A DNA stretch of 64,000 nucleotides from Arcicella sp040387735 (GTDB lineage Bacteria > Bacteroidota > Bacteroidia > Cytophagales > Spirosomataceae), in contig JAZKDE010000138.1 in assembly GCA_040387735.1 (NCBI GenBank), positions 1-64,000 on the forward strand, written 5' to 3'. The translations under genes were made by a program, and so were the position numbers. Below the pieces are notes generated by a model, which was not told the DNA's origin, did not search any database, and saw nothing but the letters and a program-made list of their open reading frames with translations. Positions within the stretch are counted from its first letter, which is position 1. Every line of letters begins with the position of its first letter. Positions 1 through 7,672 of the stretch are shown here, in pieces.

Positions 1-146
1 CCTTCCATAATTTTCTCGAAGCCTCTAAACATAGCCGCTTGGGTGTGAGCCCGAGTTACTACGCCATCCTCCATATATACTTTTACATCCAAATCGCCTT
101 CTACACGACCTACGGGTGATATATTTAATTCTTTCTTGATTGCCAT
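1..146 (-). CDS. hupL: [NiFe] hydrogenase large subunit, N-terminal fragment (runs off left edge)
   Basis: The minus strand from 146 reads MAIKKELNISPVGRVEGDLD and continues in frame to the window edge, giving 48 codons. Its start is typical of [NiFe] hydrogenase large subunits (I-x-P-V-x-R-V-E-G-D), which carry the NiFe-(CN)2CO centre. It begins 33 bp after the stop of the small-subunit gene, so the two form an operon. The Ni-binding CxxC motifs lie outside the window, so activity cannot be judged here. Confidence 0.88.
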   Translation of the reverse strand, partial: MAIKKELNISPVGRVEGDLDVKVYMEDGVVTRAHTQAAMFRGFEKIME

Positions 147-179
147 TGTTTTGATAATTTGTTTTGAACCATTGTGGTT

Positions 180-1163
180 TTACTTAGAACCCTCTGAATG
201 AGATTTTTCAACACCTGCTACTACTTCTAATGCGTGCATCGTTTTCTCGAATCCAGCTCTCATATAATAGCCCAATTTTGAATTTCCCGCTGGCACTTCT
301 TTCGGTAAGATACCCAAATATTTCATGGTCTTGAATACACTACCTTTTACCAAATCATTGTGAGGAAAACCTGGCTCGGTGCAACCCAAACATGGATGAT
401 TGGCACGAGTTTTAGAAGAATGTCTATTCCAAAGAATTTTATTACAACTCGCACGAGTCATAGGTCCACGGCAACCAACTTCGTAAAATAAGCAACCATT
501 ACCCCGCTTTCCGAAACCGCCATCTACTTTATTGGCAAAATTTACGACGTTGGTACAACCTGTTTGAACAAAATCAGTAAAGAAAGTTTTGGGACGATGA
601 TATTCATCAATCAGCACATCACCGATGCGACCAGTAGCAATGGCAACTAAAATTTGAGTAATCCAGTCGGGGTGAGCTGGGCAACCAGGAATATTGATAA
701 CGGGTAAACCGCCTTTTGAAACATAATTCGCTCCTAAGAATCCACCTTTTTCTTTTTTCAAAAACTGCATTCCCGTTGATTCTGAAGGGTTCGGAGCAAC
801 TGCAGGAATTCCTCCCCACGTAGCACAGTCACCAATGGCAACAACATAACCCGAAACGGCAGCTAATTCCTTAACCCATTCCTGCATCGGTCGGTCGCAG
901 AAGTAGTTCATCGTTCCCGTACCGTGTGGCCCTTGAATGATGCTACCCTCGTAAACTAAAATATCGCATTGTACTTTCCCAGCGACAATTTCCCTGAGTA
1001 AATGGGTTACTTGTTCTCCAATTTCGAGACCAATGGAAGGGTGCCAGAGAATGTTCACGCCAAAATCGGTGACCAAGTCAATGACGGTGGGCTCTTCGGC
1101 GTTCAGGAATGACATCGTGTTTCCACTACACGCACCTCCTTGAAGCCATAATACATTTGCCAT
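180..1163 (-). CDS. hupS: [NiFe] hydrogenase small subunit, group 2a-like, cytosolic
   Basis: Electron-transfer subunit of an uptake [NiFe] hydrogenase, holding the FeS clusters that pass electrons away from the NiFe site. From the start at 1163 it reads MANVLWLQGGACSGNTMSFL. Cluster-ligand segments follow in order: GDCATWGG, PGCPAHPDW, QTGCTN, VGCRGPM, ASCNKILWN and CLGCTEPGFP. The frame is open 21 codons further upstream (to 1226), but family alignment begins at MANVLW. There is no twin-arginine signal peptide and no C-terminal membrane helix, which fits the soluble group 2a type known from cyanobacterial HupS and mycobacterial Huc. Expression is probably controlled by the two palindromes at 1229-1266. 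The group assignment is from remembered family sequences, not a tree. Confidence 0.93.
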   Translation of the reverse strand: MANVLWLQGGACSGNTMSFLNAEEPTVIDLVTDFGVNILWHPSIGLEIGEQVTHLLREIVAGKVQCDILVYEGSIIQGPHGTGTMNYFCDRPMQEWVKELAAVSGYVVAIGDCATWGGIPAVAPNPSESTGMQFLKKEKGGFLGANYVSKGGLPVINIPGCPAHPDWITQILVAIATGRIGDVLIDEYHRPKTFFTDFVQTGCTNVVNFANKVDGGFGKRGNGCLFYEVGCRGPMTRASCNKILWNRHSSKTRANHPCLGCTEPGFPHNDLVKGSVFKTMKYLGILPKEVPAGNSKLGYYMRAGFEKTMHALEVVAGVEKSHSEGSK

Positions 1164-1228
1164 ATCGAGTTTTTGTTTACAGAGTTGATAATTGTATAAT
1201 TCTGATAAAATATATTGACATTGCAATT

Positions 1229-1266
1229 TTAGAAAATAATTTCTAATTTTAGAAATTATTTTCTAA
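1229..1266. promoter_or_regulatory. double palindromic operator before the hydrogenase operon
   Basis: Two 18-bp near-palindromes, TTAGAAAATAATTTCTAA (1229-1246) and TTAGAAATTATTTTCTAA (1249-1266), are exact reverse complements of each other separated by TT. They lie 66 bp upstream of the small-subunit start. A related site stands at 2481-2498. Size and symmetry fit a TetR-type dimer site, and two tetR genes are adjacent. Which regulator binds is not known. Confidence 0.7.
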
Positions 1267-1341
1267 CTATTTTGTCAATTTAGAATGTTTTTAAATTAAA
1301 GGAAACCTGCTTGCTCTAAAACGTCAATGATACGGAAAAAT

Positions 1342-1962
1342 TTAATAAGAAAAAATGGGCAAAATCAGTTGATTAAATTCTGATAAACCTGATTCGGTGA
1401 AGTAAGGGCGGAATTGATTCCAAGCCGCATATTTATATTGACTTTCTGTGTGAGTAATACCCCTCATTCGGCTTTTTTGAATATAAAAAATGAGGTTAAT
1501 CCAGATGTTTTCGGCGACTTGTTGATATAATCCTGAAATGGGTTCGGGTTTGAAATCTTGGTTAAGTACCAGATAATCAATACGGCTCTTAATTTGAATC
1601 TGCATTTTAGTGATGTAGTCTTGCCAAATTTGCTGATGTTCGGTCGGATTATTATTGGTTTTGAAAAAATCGGCAATGTAAAATTGATACTTGTCAAAAA
1701 ATTGATAATATAATCCCAATTGAGTATCAAAGCTTGTCATTTCTGCGGATACAGAATACTCTTTTAATACATTGGAGAAGTCTTCAAAAATAAACTCATA
1801 AACTGATTCAACGATGGCATCCTTATTTTTGAAATGATAAGCTAAGTTCCCAACGCTAATACCTGTTTCTTCGGCAATTTGTTGCAAACGCACGGCATCC
1901 ACTCCATTCTGGTTGAACAGTTGTACAGAAGCATTAAGGATTTTTTGTTTGGTATTGTACAT
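1342..1962 (-). CDS. TetR/AcrR family transcriptional regulator
   Basis: A 206-residue one-component repressor. Residues ~5-50 form the TetR helix-turn-helix (ILNASVQLFNQNG, then QQIAEETGISVGNLAYHFKN). The C-terminal ~150 residues are helical and poorly conserved, as expected for a ligand-binding and dimerisation domain. The gene lies between the small unknown gene (2081-2440) and the hydrogenase genes, all on the minus strand. The paired palindromes at 1229-1266 lie between it and the hydrogenase start, so it is a candidate hydrogenase regulator. Its HTH closely resembles that of the second TetR at 2529-3176, suggesting paralogues. The effector is unknown. Confidence 0.9.
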   Translation of the reverse strand: MYNTKQKILNASVQLFNQNGVDAVRLQQIAEETGISVGNLAYHFKNKDAIVESVYEFIFEDFSNVLKEYSVSAEMTSFDTQLGLYYQFFDKYQFYIADFFKTNNNPTEHQQIWQDYITKMQIQIKSRIDYLVLNQDFKPEPISGLYQQVAENIWINLIFYIQKSRMRGITHTESQYKYAAWNQFRPYFTESGLSEFNQLILPIFSY

Positions 1963-2080
1963 AGTAAATTGATATTGACAAATTGACTGTAAGGTATTAG
2001 GTTGTTTATCAGTTAATTAGTCAATAAAATGGAAGTTTTCTTGGTCTATTTGTATATTCCCTAATCGGTTGTTGAAAAGG

Positions 2081-2440
2081 TTAATTTTTGCATAAATTCA
2101 ATAACTCGACGTTCACTACTAAAGTTCCTCTTTGGTCTTTTGCCGCCAAACGACGCATAAAATGGGCTTTTTGAGCGGCTCTTTTAGGACAAGGATGTGA
2201 TATAATATACCGTCGGATAAATTTGAGAGGGTTATGTATGGAAGCAAAAATCAAATCTACCGCCCATTCACCTTTACTTTTATGAATGTCATCTATCACC
2301 GCAGTATCCGACAACCACAAATCGTCAAAATAGAGCCTAAAATCACTGGAATTACCTTTTTTTTCAGTAAAAAACAAATCATTTAACCCCTTCATTAATT
2401 GGGTGTAAGCATTGTTATCTATTTTAAAAGGTAATTTCAT
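2081..2440 (-). CDS. hypothetical protein, 119 aa, hydrogenase-associated
   Basis: I do not recognise the family. The 119-residue product has no signal peptide or membrane segment. It is mixed alpha/beta with a basic stretch in the second half (KFIRRYIIS, PKRAAQKAHFMRRLAAKD) that could bind nucleic acid or an acidic partner. It lies between two tetR genes on the same strand as the hydrogenase. An operator-like palindrome (2481-2498) stands 40 bp upstream of its start and matches the one before the hydrogenase, so it is probably a member of the same regulon. Amino-acid composition looks like a real protein, but no function is assigned. Confidence 0.6.
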   Translation of the reverse strand: MKLPFKIDNNAYTQLMKGLNDLFFTEKKGNSSDFRLYFDDLWLSDTAVIDDIHKSKGEWAVDLIFASIHNPLKFIRRYIISHPCPKRAAQKAHFMRRLAAKDQRGTLVVNVELLNLCKN

Positions 2441-2480
2441 CGCAGATGATTTTTGGTAAATACTATTTTTATAATCTAAA

Positions 2481-2498
2481 TTAGAAAATATTTTCCAA
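2481..2498. promoter_or_regulatory. TetR-type operator upstream of the 119-aa gene
   Basis: TTAGAAAATATTTTCCAA is an 18-bp palindrome with two mismatches and matches the hydrogenase operators at 1229-1266. It lies between the second tetR gene and the 119-aa gene, about 40 bp before the start of the latter. Confidence 0.6.
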
Positions 2499-2528
2499 TT
2501 TTAAAAGGGAGAATTGATTTTATTACAT

Positions 2529-3176
2529 TCACAAAATACTAATCCCAAAATCAAACGGTAAAGTGGTTAATTCATGATACTCATTTTGTCCCGTCAAAGA
2601 AAAATATGGAGCTAATAAGCCCCAAATATTTTCTTTTAGTTGTTGGATATTTAATTCCGAAAGTTCCGTTCCTTTCATCCGTTCAAAATTCATCCAATTT
2701 TCTAAAAACAATAAATAGCGATTGGCAAGTAGAAAAGTGGAATCAGGGAAATTTGGCTCAGTAAATGCTCCACGAGCAATATTGAATTTGATAAGTAGTT
2801 CTAATTGAATGGTTTGCCATTGAACTTGTTCTCGGTATTGACGCTTGATAGACGGGGAGGCTCGGATTACTTCAAGCGTATCGGTATAAAAAAAACTGTA
2901 TTTTTTCTGTAAAAGAAAACTGTTTTCCACGTGCCGATTGATGTTAACGAACAAAGGAATCATCCGTAAATCAGCCAAAAGTTGTTGCTGTTCTTGGGTT
3001 AATTGCTCGTATAATTTCTCAATTATTTCGTCCTTCGTCTTGAAATGATACGCCAAATTGCCAATGCTCATGCCCACCTCATCCGCAATGTGTTGTAGGC
3101 GAACGCTCACAAACCCAAAACGATTGAATAAGTACAGCGCTGCAGTCAATATTTTATATTTGGTACTGAGCAACAT
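2529..3176 (-). CDS. TetR/AcrR family transcriptional regulator (second copy)
   Basis: A 215-residue TetR-like regulator. The N-terminal HTH (ILTAALYLFNRFG, then QHIADEVGMSIGNLAYHFKT) closely matches that of the TetR at 1342-1962. The C-terminal domain is different in detail but of the same length class. It is the first gene of the minus-strand hydrogenase region. A minus-strand -7 element of Bacteroidota type (TAATTTTG) lies at 3212-3219, just inside the end of the convergently unrelated lysR gene. Regulatory target inferred from neighbouring operators only. Confidence 0.9.
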   Translation of the reverse strand: MLLSTKYKILTAALYLFNRFGFVSVRLQHIADEVGMSIGNLAYHFKTKDEIIEKLYEQLTQEQQQLLADLRMIPLFVNINRHVENSFLLQKKYSFFYTDTLEVIRASPSIKRQYREQVQWQTIQLELLIKFNIARGAFTEPNFPDSTFLLANRYLLFLENWMNFERMKGTELSELNIQQLKENIWGLLAPYFSLTGQNEYHELTTLPFDFGISIL

Positions 3177-3221
3177 AAAATGTTTATGAGTTTGAATTCA
3201 TGTTTTCTTTGCAAAATTACC

Positions 3222-4130
3222 TCATAAATCTTTTACTAAGGACGTTAAAGCCTGAATAGTGGGCGTTGAGGTAATTGTTTTATAACAAATTGCTTGTTTT
3301 ATGGCAACCTCCGTAAAAGGTGAACCATCAGCATTTACCAATTCTTTACAAACCACGCCTTGCACCCGTGAAGCATCATAAAAAGAAGGTACGAAGGCAA
3401 TTCCAATGCCCAAACTGACCAATCCGCCTAATAATTCAATGGAGGAAACTTCTTGTACAATAAACGATTCACGGTTGAAACCTGCATTTTTACACATTCG
3501 CTCGATGTCTTCAAAAATGGTGTGAATAGATTTATTGATTTCAATCCATTTTTCATTTTTGAGTTGCTCAAGTTTAAGCGTTTCCTCCGAAGCCAGCGGG
3601 TGATTTTCTGAAAGCATTACCTTCATATAACCCGTTTTGAAAGGCGTTTCGGTGAGTTGATTATATTTGAGCGGCAAAAGCGTAATTCCCAAATCAATCG
3701 TTTCATCAAAAAGAGCATCTTGAACGGCCAAAAATGTTGGTAATTCGATGATTTTTACCTCAATATCGGGAAAATTTAAAGAAAATGCTCTAATAACCTC
3801 CACTACTCGACTACGAAGCATCATTCTGTAAACGCCTAATTTGATAACTTTTTGGTGGATACCAATACGGCGGGCAGTTTCAATAGCTTTTTCGGCAAGT
3901 TGTAATATTTTCTTAGCCTCAATCAAAAAAACGGTTCCCGCCTCGGTCAATTCTACTTTACGAAGTTGCGTTCTTTTGGCTCTTCCGAATAATTCTACGC
4001 CAATTTCGTCTTCTAATAAATGAATTTGCTGACTCAAAGCGGGTTGTGAAACGTACAATTTCTCAGCCGCACGACCAAAATGTAGTTCATCTGCAACGCC
4101 AGCAAAATATCTTAATTGTCTTAATTCCAC
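3222..4130 (-). CDS. LysR family transcriptional regulator, GTG start
   Basis: A 302-residue LTTR. Residues 1-60 are the winged HTH (MELRQLRYFAGVADELHFGR, then LYVSQPALSQQIHLLEDEIG). The rest is a periplasmic-binding-protein-like effector domain, of the BenM/CatM subtype by its opening residues. The start codon is GTG at 4130-4128; this is the canonical LTTR start and no other start fits. It is divergent from the DUF3237 gene. An LTTR box (ATAAG-N5-CTTAT, 4137-4151) sits 7 bp upstream of its own start, suggesting autoregulation. The same box recurs at 7566-7580 before the MFS/aromatic operon, so this is the likely regulator of that operon. In Herbaspirillum, flavonoid degradation is governed by a LysR protein (FdeR). 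Confidence 0.95.
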   Translation of the reverse strand: MELRQLRYFAGVADELHFGRAAEKLYVSQPALSQQIHLLEDEIGVELFGRAKRTQLRKVELTEAGTVFLIEAKKILQLAEKAIETARRIGIHQKVIKLGVYRMMLRSRVVEVIRAFSLNFPDIEVKIIELPTFLAVQDALFDETIDLGITLLPLKYNQLTETPFKTGYMKVMLSENHPLASEETLKLEQLKNEKWIEINKSIHTIFEDIERMCKNAGFNRESFIVQEVSSIELLGGLVSLGIGIAFVPSFYDASRVQGVVCKELVNADGSPFTEVAIKQAICYKTITSTPTIQALTSLVKDL

Positions 4131-4136
4131 TTTCTA

Positions 4137-4195
4137 ATAAGTTTTTCTTATGGCAAAATTATAAATAAATATTAGATTTAATTAAGATTTTTTTT
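4137..4195. promoter_or_regulatory. LysR-type box and conserved downstream module, copy 1
   Basis: ATAAG-TTTTT-CTTAT at 4137-4151 is an LTTR T-N11-A palindrome. The following ~45 bp (ATAAAT, TATTAGAT, then a T run) align without gaps to the sequence after the matching box at 7566-7580. It lies between the divergent lysR and DUF3237 genes, so it could serve both. Confidence 0.7.
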
Positions 4196-4226
4196 GATTT
4201 TTGGCGGAAAAATAAAATTATTAACT

Positions 4227-4760
4227 ATGAAAAAAACGTATCTATTTCCATTATTATTGATATTTTTAAGCCTTCAAGGCTTTGCTCAAAATCAAGAAAA
4301 AGTAGAAGCTCCAGGTTTAGAATTTGTTTGTGAACTCAAAGTAAAACTGAAACCAGCTATCATTGTTGGTGAAACGCCAAGAGGAACACGTCGTATTATT
4401 CCGATAATTGGCGGAAGTTTTGAAGGTCCAAAAATGAAAGGTGAAATCTTGGATGGTGGAGCGGATTGGCAAATTGTAAGGAAAGATGGTGTTGCTGAAT
4501 TAGAGGCTCATTATCAAATAAAAACTGATGATGGCGTTGTTATCTACATCAAAAATGTGGGAATGAGAGTTGCCACGCCTGAAGTTGCCGCCAGAATCGG
4601 TAGGGGAGAAGCCGTGCCATCAAGTGAATATTACTTTAGAGCCGTACCAAAATTTGAAGCCCCAACGGGTAAATACGACTGGATGAATAATGCTATTTTT
4701 ATTTGTAAAGGTATTCGTAACCCTGATGGCGTGGTCATTCAGGTTTGGAAAGTATTGTAG
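4227..4760 (+). CDS. DUF3237 family exported protein
   Basis: From ATG 4227 the product is 177 residues, with a signal peptide (MKKTYLFPLLLIFLSLQGFA, cut before QNQEKV). The mature part fits DUF3237: GLEFVCELKVKL opening, GGSFEGPKMKGEILDGGADW in the middle, then HYQIKTDDGVVIYIKNVG. DUF3237 is a small beta-barrel-like fold of unknown function that recurs in aromatic-catabolic clusters. A longer frame starts at 4194, but it adds a basic segment before the signal peptide, so 4227 is preferred. It is divergent from lysR across the LTTR box, so probably induced with the pathway. A hairpin (CGATTTTA/TAAAATCG) follows at ~4768-4796. Confidence 0.75.
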   Translation: MKKTYLFPLLLIFLSLQGFAQNQEKVEAPGLEFVCELKVKLKPAIIVGETPRGTRRIIPIIGGSFEGPKMKGEILDGGADWQIVRKDGVAELEAHYQIKTDDGVVIYIKNVGMRVATPEVAARIGRGEAVPSSEYYFRAVPKFEAPTGKYDWMNNAIFICKGIRNPDGVVIQVWKVL

Positions 4761-4980
4761 TTTATCGGTCGATTTTACCAAATTGTCGAATAAAATCGTG
4801 AATATTGGCTAACGGTCGAATAAATCGCTTGGAGTATCTAATAGTCCATTTTATTAATTTACTAACGTATAAATTTGTTCCATCAAAGCGTTGATTTACA
4901 AGAAGATTTGTCGATGTAATTATAAATAAGGAGTAATGTATTTATCCTTTTCGCTCATTATAAAATAAACCAATAACAAA

Positions 4981-5484
4981 ATGAAAAAGAAAATTCTTTT
5001 AGGTTTAGTCGCAATTTTAGTCTTAATCCAATTTATTCATCCCGAAAAAAATGAGTCGGATGACCAAACAAATAATATTTCAACGAAATATGTAGTATCA
5101 AGTGACGTTCAGCATTTGTTAACGGTTTCTTGTAACGATTGCCATAGTAATAAAACGATTTATCCGTGGTATAACAACATTCAGCCCGTTGCGTGGATGC
5201 TTGCCAACCATGTCACTGATGGCAAAAGACACTTGAATTTCTCAACTTTTACTAAGTTACCTATTGCCGTTCAGAATCATAAATTCGGTGAAATTGTTGA
5301 AACAGTTGAAGAAAAAGAAATGCCAGATGGTTCTTACACGCTTTTTGGTTTGCACAAAGAAGCCAATTTAACGCTTGAACAAAGAGAATTAATTATTAGT
5401 TGGGCAAAAGCTCAAATGGATACTTTGAAAGCAACTTATCCAGCGGATAGTTTGAAAATGAAAAAAAGACCAGCTAAATCTTAG
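4981..5484 (+). CDS. haem-binding domain protein (Haem_bd), membrane-anchored
   Basis: A 167-residue protein with an N-terminal hydrophobic segment (residues 4-19) acting as signal or anchor, followed by a c-type haem site CNDCH near residue 51. The flanking sequence (SNKTIYPWYNNIQPVAWML, then KRHLNFS) is the Haem_bd pattern seen in many Bacteroidota. It probably carries electrons in the periplasm. It leads a short run with the BNR propeller protein (5561) and YceI (6897), all exported. Substrate or partner unknown. Confidence 0.85.
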   Translation: MKKKILLGLVAILVLIQFIHPEKNESDDQTNNISTKYVVSSDVQHLLTVSCNDCHSNKTIYPWYNNIQPVAWMLANHVTDGKRHLNFSTFTKLPIAVQNHKFGEIVETVEEKEMPDGSYTLFGLHKEANLTLEQRELIISWAKAQMDTLKATYPADSLKMKKRPAKS

Positions 5485-5560
5485 TAACACAAACTTCAGT
5501 CCGCACAGTATGTACAGAATGAAGTCTATGTTACTTAAACAAACAATTAAATTTAAAATT

Positions 5561-6862
5561 ATGATTAAATTAATCATTTCGTTTCAACTTTTATTATTAG
5601 GAATTGGGGCATTTTTTAGCAGTAAAAAGGTTGAAAATACATCTTCAATTTCAGAAATCAAGGTTTNNNNNNNNNNTTCAGTAATTGAAGACAATAATTT
5701 CTCAAACGTAAATCCAGACGATACAACCAAAGCATACTCAATGCCATTGCTTGCACAAACGCCCAAAGGTGACGTAATGCTTTCGTGGACGGAGAAAAAT
5801 GCAGAAGGCGTTACGTCTTTTTGTGTAGCATTTTCAAAAGATAAAGGCAAAACGTTTTCAGAGAAAAAGATGATTTTTTCTGGAACTGGAATCGCCAATA
5901 GTCGAATGATGCGTGCAAAAGTGCTTACTAAGAAAGATGGAAGTTTAGTTGCCGTTTTCTCAAATCGTGGTGAATCTGCTGCTCCTGCTCAAGCACAAAG
6001 CCAACCTGCTCCTCCACAAGGTGGACGTGGTGGTGGCGGTCGTTCATCAAATATCGTTTACTGCGTTTCAAAAGACGGTGGTTCAACTTGGACAAGTCCA
6101 GTTTCGGTAGATTCTGACCCAAAACAAGGAATTGTAAGAGGCTTTTTTGATGCTATCGTTCTACCGAATGACGAAATTGCCGTAGCGTATTTGAAAGACG
6201 TAGCCAATAGTACCAAACACGAAGAGCGTGATTTGCGTATGGTTGTGACGAAAAACGGAACGTTCCAACCAGAAAGAGTAATTGACCCAGTGGTTTGCGA
6301 TTGTTGTCCAATAAATATGTTGATTGACGGAAACGGAGCATTAAATATCGTTTACCGTGACAACAATGACAATATCAGAGACATGGCAAAAATGATTTCG
6401 ACTGACAATGCAGAGACGTTCTCAAAATCACAAATTTTGCATAACGACGAATGGAAAATAAACGGTTGTCCTCATAGTGGAGCAGTTTCGAGTATATCGG
6501 GTAAAGGTGCTTTGTTCGCTTGGTATTCGGGAACGGAGAAAGAAAGTGGTATCAGGTTGGTGAATAATGATGGCAAAAAATTGGTGGTATTGAGTGAATC
6601 ATCAGCTAAAAATGCAGCTTTGGCAGACGGTTCACAGAATCAAATATTGCTTTGGGAACAAAATAAACCAGAAAATAACCTGACTGAAATTGCTTTCAAG
6701 AAGATAAATAAAGATAAAGTTTCTGAAACTATTTGGGTTGACGGCTCTGCAAATGGTATTAATTCAACAGGTTTAGTATTTGATAATCAGTTACTTGTAG
6801 CTTACGAAGTTAAACAGGCTAATAAACGTAATAGCTTGAAAATTAGTACAGTACGATTATAA
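5561..6862 (+). CDS. BNR/sialidase-fold exported protein with CDCC motif (contains 10-N gap)
   Basis: The frame runs 434 codons from ATG 5561, the best start because it opens a signal peptide (MIKLIISFQLLLLGIGAFF). Earlier starts at 5510 and 5528 add an unlikely leader. The mature part looks like a sialidase-type beta-propeller, with Asp-box-like SKDGGSTW and SKDKGKTF segments, a Pro/Gly/Gln-rich loop around 5985-6045, and an unusual VVCDCCPIN motif followed by NGCPHSGA. The Cys motif suggests a metal or haem partner rather than a sugar hydrolase. A 10-N assembly gap (5667-5676) falls early in the mature part; the frame is the same on both sides, but the true length there is unknown. Confidence 0.7.
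   Translation: MIKLIISFQLLLLGIGAFFSSKKVENTSSISEIKVXXXXSVIEDNNFSNVNPDDTTKAYSMPLLAQTPKGDVMLSWTEKNAEGVTSFCVAFSKDKGKTFSEKKMIFSGTGIANSRMMRAKVLTKKDGSLVAVFSNRGESAAPAQAQSQPAPPQGGRGGGGRSSNIVYCVSKDGGSTWTSPVSVDSDPKQGIVRGFFDAIVLPNDEIAVAYLKDVANSTKHEERDLRMVVTKNGTFQPERVIDPVVCDCCPINMLIDGNGALNIVYRDNNDNIRDMAKMISTDNAETFSKSQILHNDEWKINGCPHSGAVSSISGKGALFAWYSGTEKESGIRLVNNDGKKLVVLSESSAKNAALADGSQNQILLWEQNKPENNLTEIAFKKINKDKVSETIWVDGSANGINSTGLVFDNQLLVAYEVKQANKRNSLKISTVRL
5667..5676. other. assembly gap (10 N)
   Basis: Ten undetermined bases inside the BNR-propeller gene. The reading frame happens to match across the gap as drawn, but ten Ns is often a placeholder. Confidence 0.99.
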
Positions 6863-6896
6863 ACCAAATTCTCTTTAAATCTTAACAAAGAACAAA

Positions 6897-7469
6897 ATGA
6901 AAAAAGCAACCTTAGCATTAGCTTTTATTTTAGTGTCAATTTCATCATTCGCACAATGGACGATTGACAAAGGACATTCAAAATTCACCTTCATTGCCGA
7001 ACACCACGGAATTTCAGAAGTGGATGGATATTTTAAGAAATTTGATGGAAAAATTACCGAAATAAAAGATGATTTATCGGATGCTATTTTTGACATTACC
7101 ATCGAATCTGCCAGTATCAATACCGACCTTGAAATGCGTGATGGACACTTGAAAGGAGAGGATATGTTTAACGTTGAAAAATTTCCAACGATTACTTTTA
7201 AAAGCACTTCACTAACGAAAGTATCGGGAAATAAATATAAAATGACGGGAGATATGACCATCAAAGGCGTGACTAAACCGATAACTTTAGATGTAACGAT
7301 GAACGGCCCAGTGGCACATCCAGACCCGAGAAATAAGAAATTACAACTGGGAATTAAAGCAACCACTACCATCAAAAGAAGTGATTTTGGTATTGGTGGA
7401 AAATTGGCAACGGTTATGGTTGGTGACGAAATCTCCATTCGTGCAACGGGAGAATTTCAGAAGAATTAG
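6897..7469 (+). CDS. YceI family periplasmic protein
   Basis: A 190-residue lipocalin-like protein. Residues 1-19 are a signal peptide ending SSFAQ. The mature part has the YceI pattern: WTIDKGHSKFTFIAEHHGIS, DGYFKKFDGKI, FDITIESASINT, MRDGHLKGEDMFNVEKFP, then ITLDVTMNGPVAHPD and KATTTIKRSDFGIG. YceI proteins bind isoprenoid or other hydrophobic ligands in the periplasm, and are often found near cytochromes. It closes the exported-protein run and is followed by a strong terminator at 7504-7541. Confidence 0.93.
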   Translation: MKKATLALAFILVSISSFAQWTIDKGHSKFTFIAEHHGISEVDGYFKKFDGKITEIKDDLSDAIFDITIESASINTDLEMRDGHLKGEDMFNVEKFPTITFKSTSLTKVSGNKYKMTGDMTIKGVTKPITLDVTMNGPVAHPDPRNKKLQLGIKATTTIKRSDFGIGGKLATVMVGDEISIRATGEFQKN

Positions 7470-7503
7470 TAGGTTTTAGAAATATAGTTTTTGATGATAT
7501 TTT

Positions 7504-7541
7504 AAAAAGAGTGACAATGCTTTGGCGTTGTCACTCTTTTT
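7504..7541. terminator. rho-independent terminator after the YceI gene
   Basis: Near-perfect stem AAAAAGAGTGACAA with TTGTCACTCTTTTT around a GC-tttg-GC tip, followed by T-rich sequence. It separates the exported-protein run from the MFS/aromatic operon. Confidence 0.9.
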
Positions 7542-7565
7542 AATTTAAATAAACTCACCTTTTTA

Positions 7566-7624
7566 ATAAGATTTACTTATGCTGCAATCATAAATTAGTA
7601 TTAGATAATTTGAATATTTTTTTG
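7566..7624 (+). promoter_or_regulatory. LysR-type box and conserved module, copy 2, before the aromatic operon
   Basis: ATAAG-ATTTA-CTTAT at 7566-7580, followed by ATAAAT, GTATTAGAT and a T run at the same distances as in copy 1 (4137-4195). It lies 93 bp before the MFS start. The match over ~58 bp without gaps makes it very likely that the LysR at 3222-4130 controls this operon. Confidence 0.75.
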
Positions 7625-7672
7625 TCTTTTTGTAAGACTATTTAGCACAACTATACAATAAAATTATCTCTG

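Noticed and set aside
5561..6862. Assignment as a true sialidase
   Set aside because: The sialidase Arg triad is not apparent, no sialic-acid genes are nearby, and the CDCC motif points to another role.
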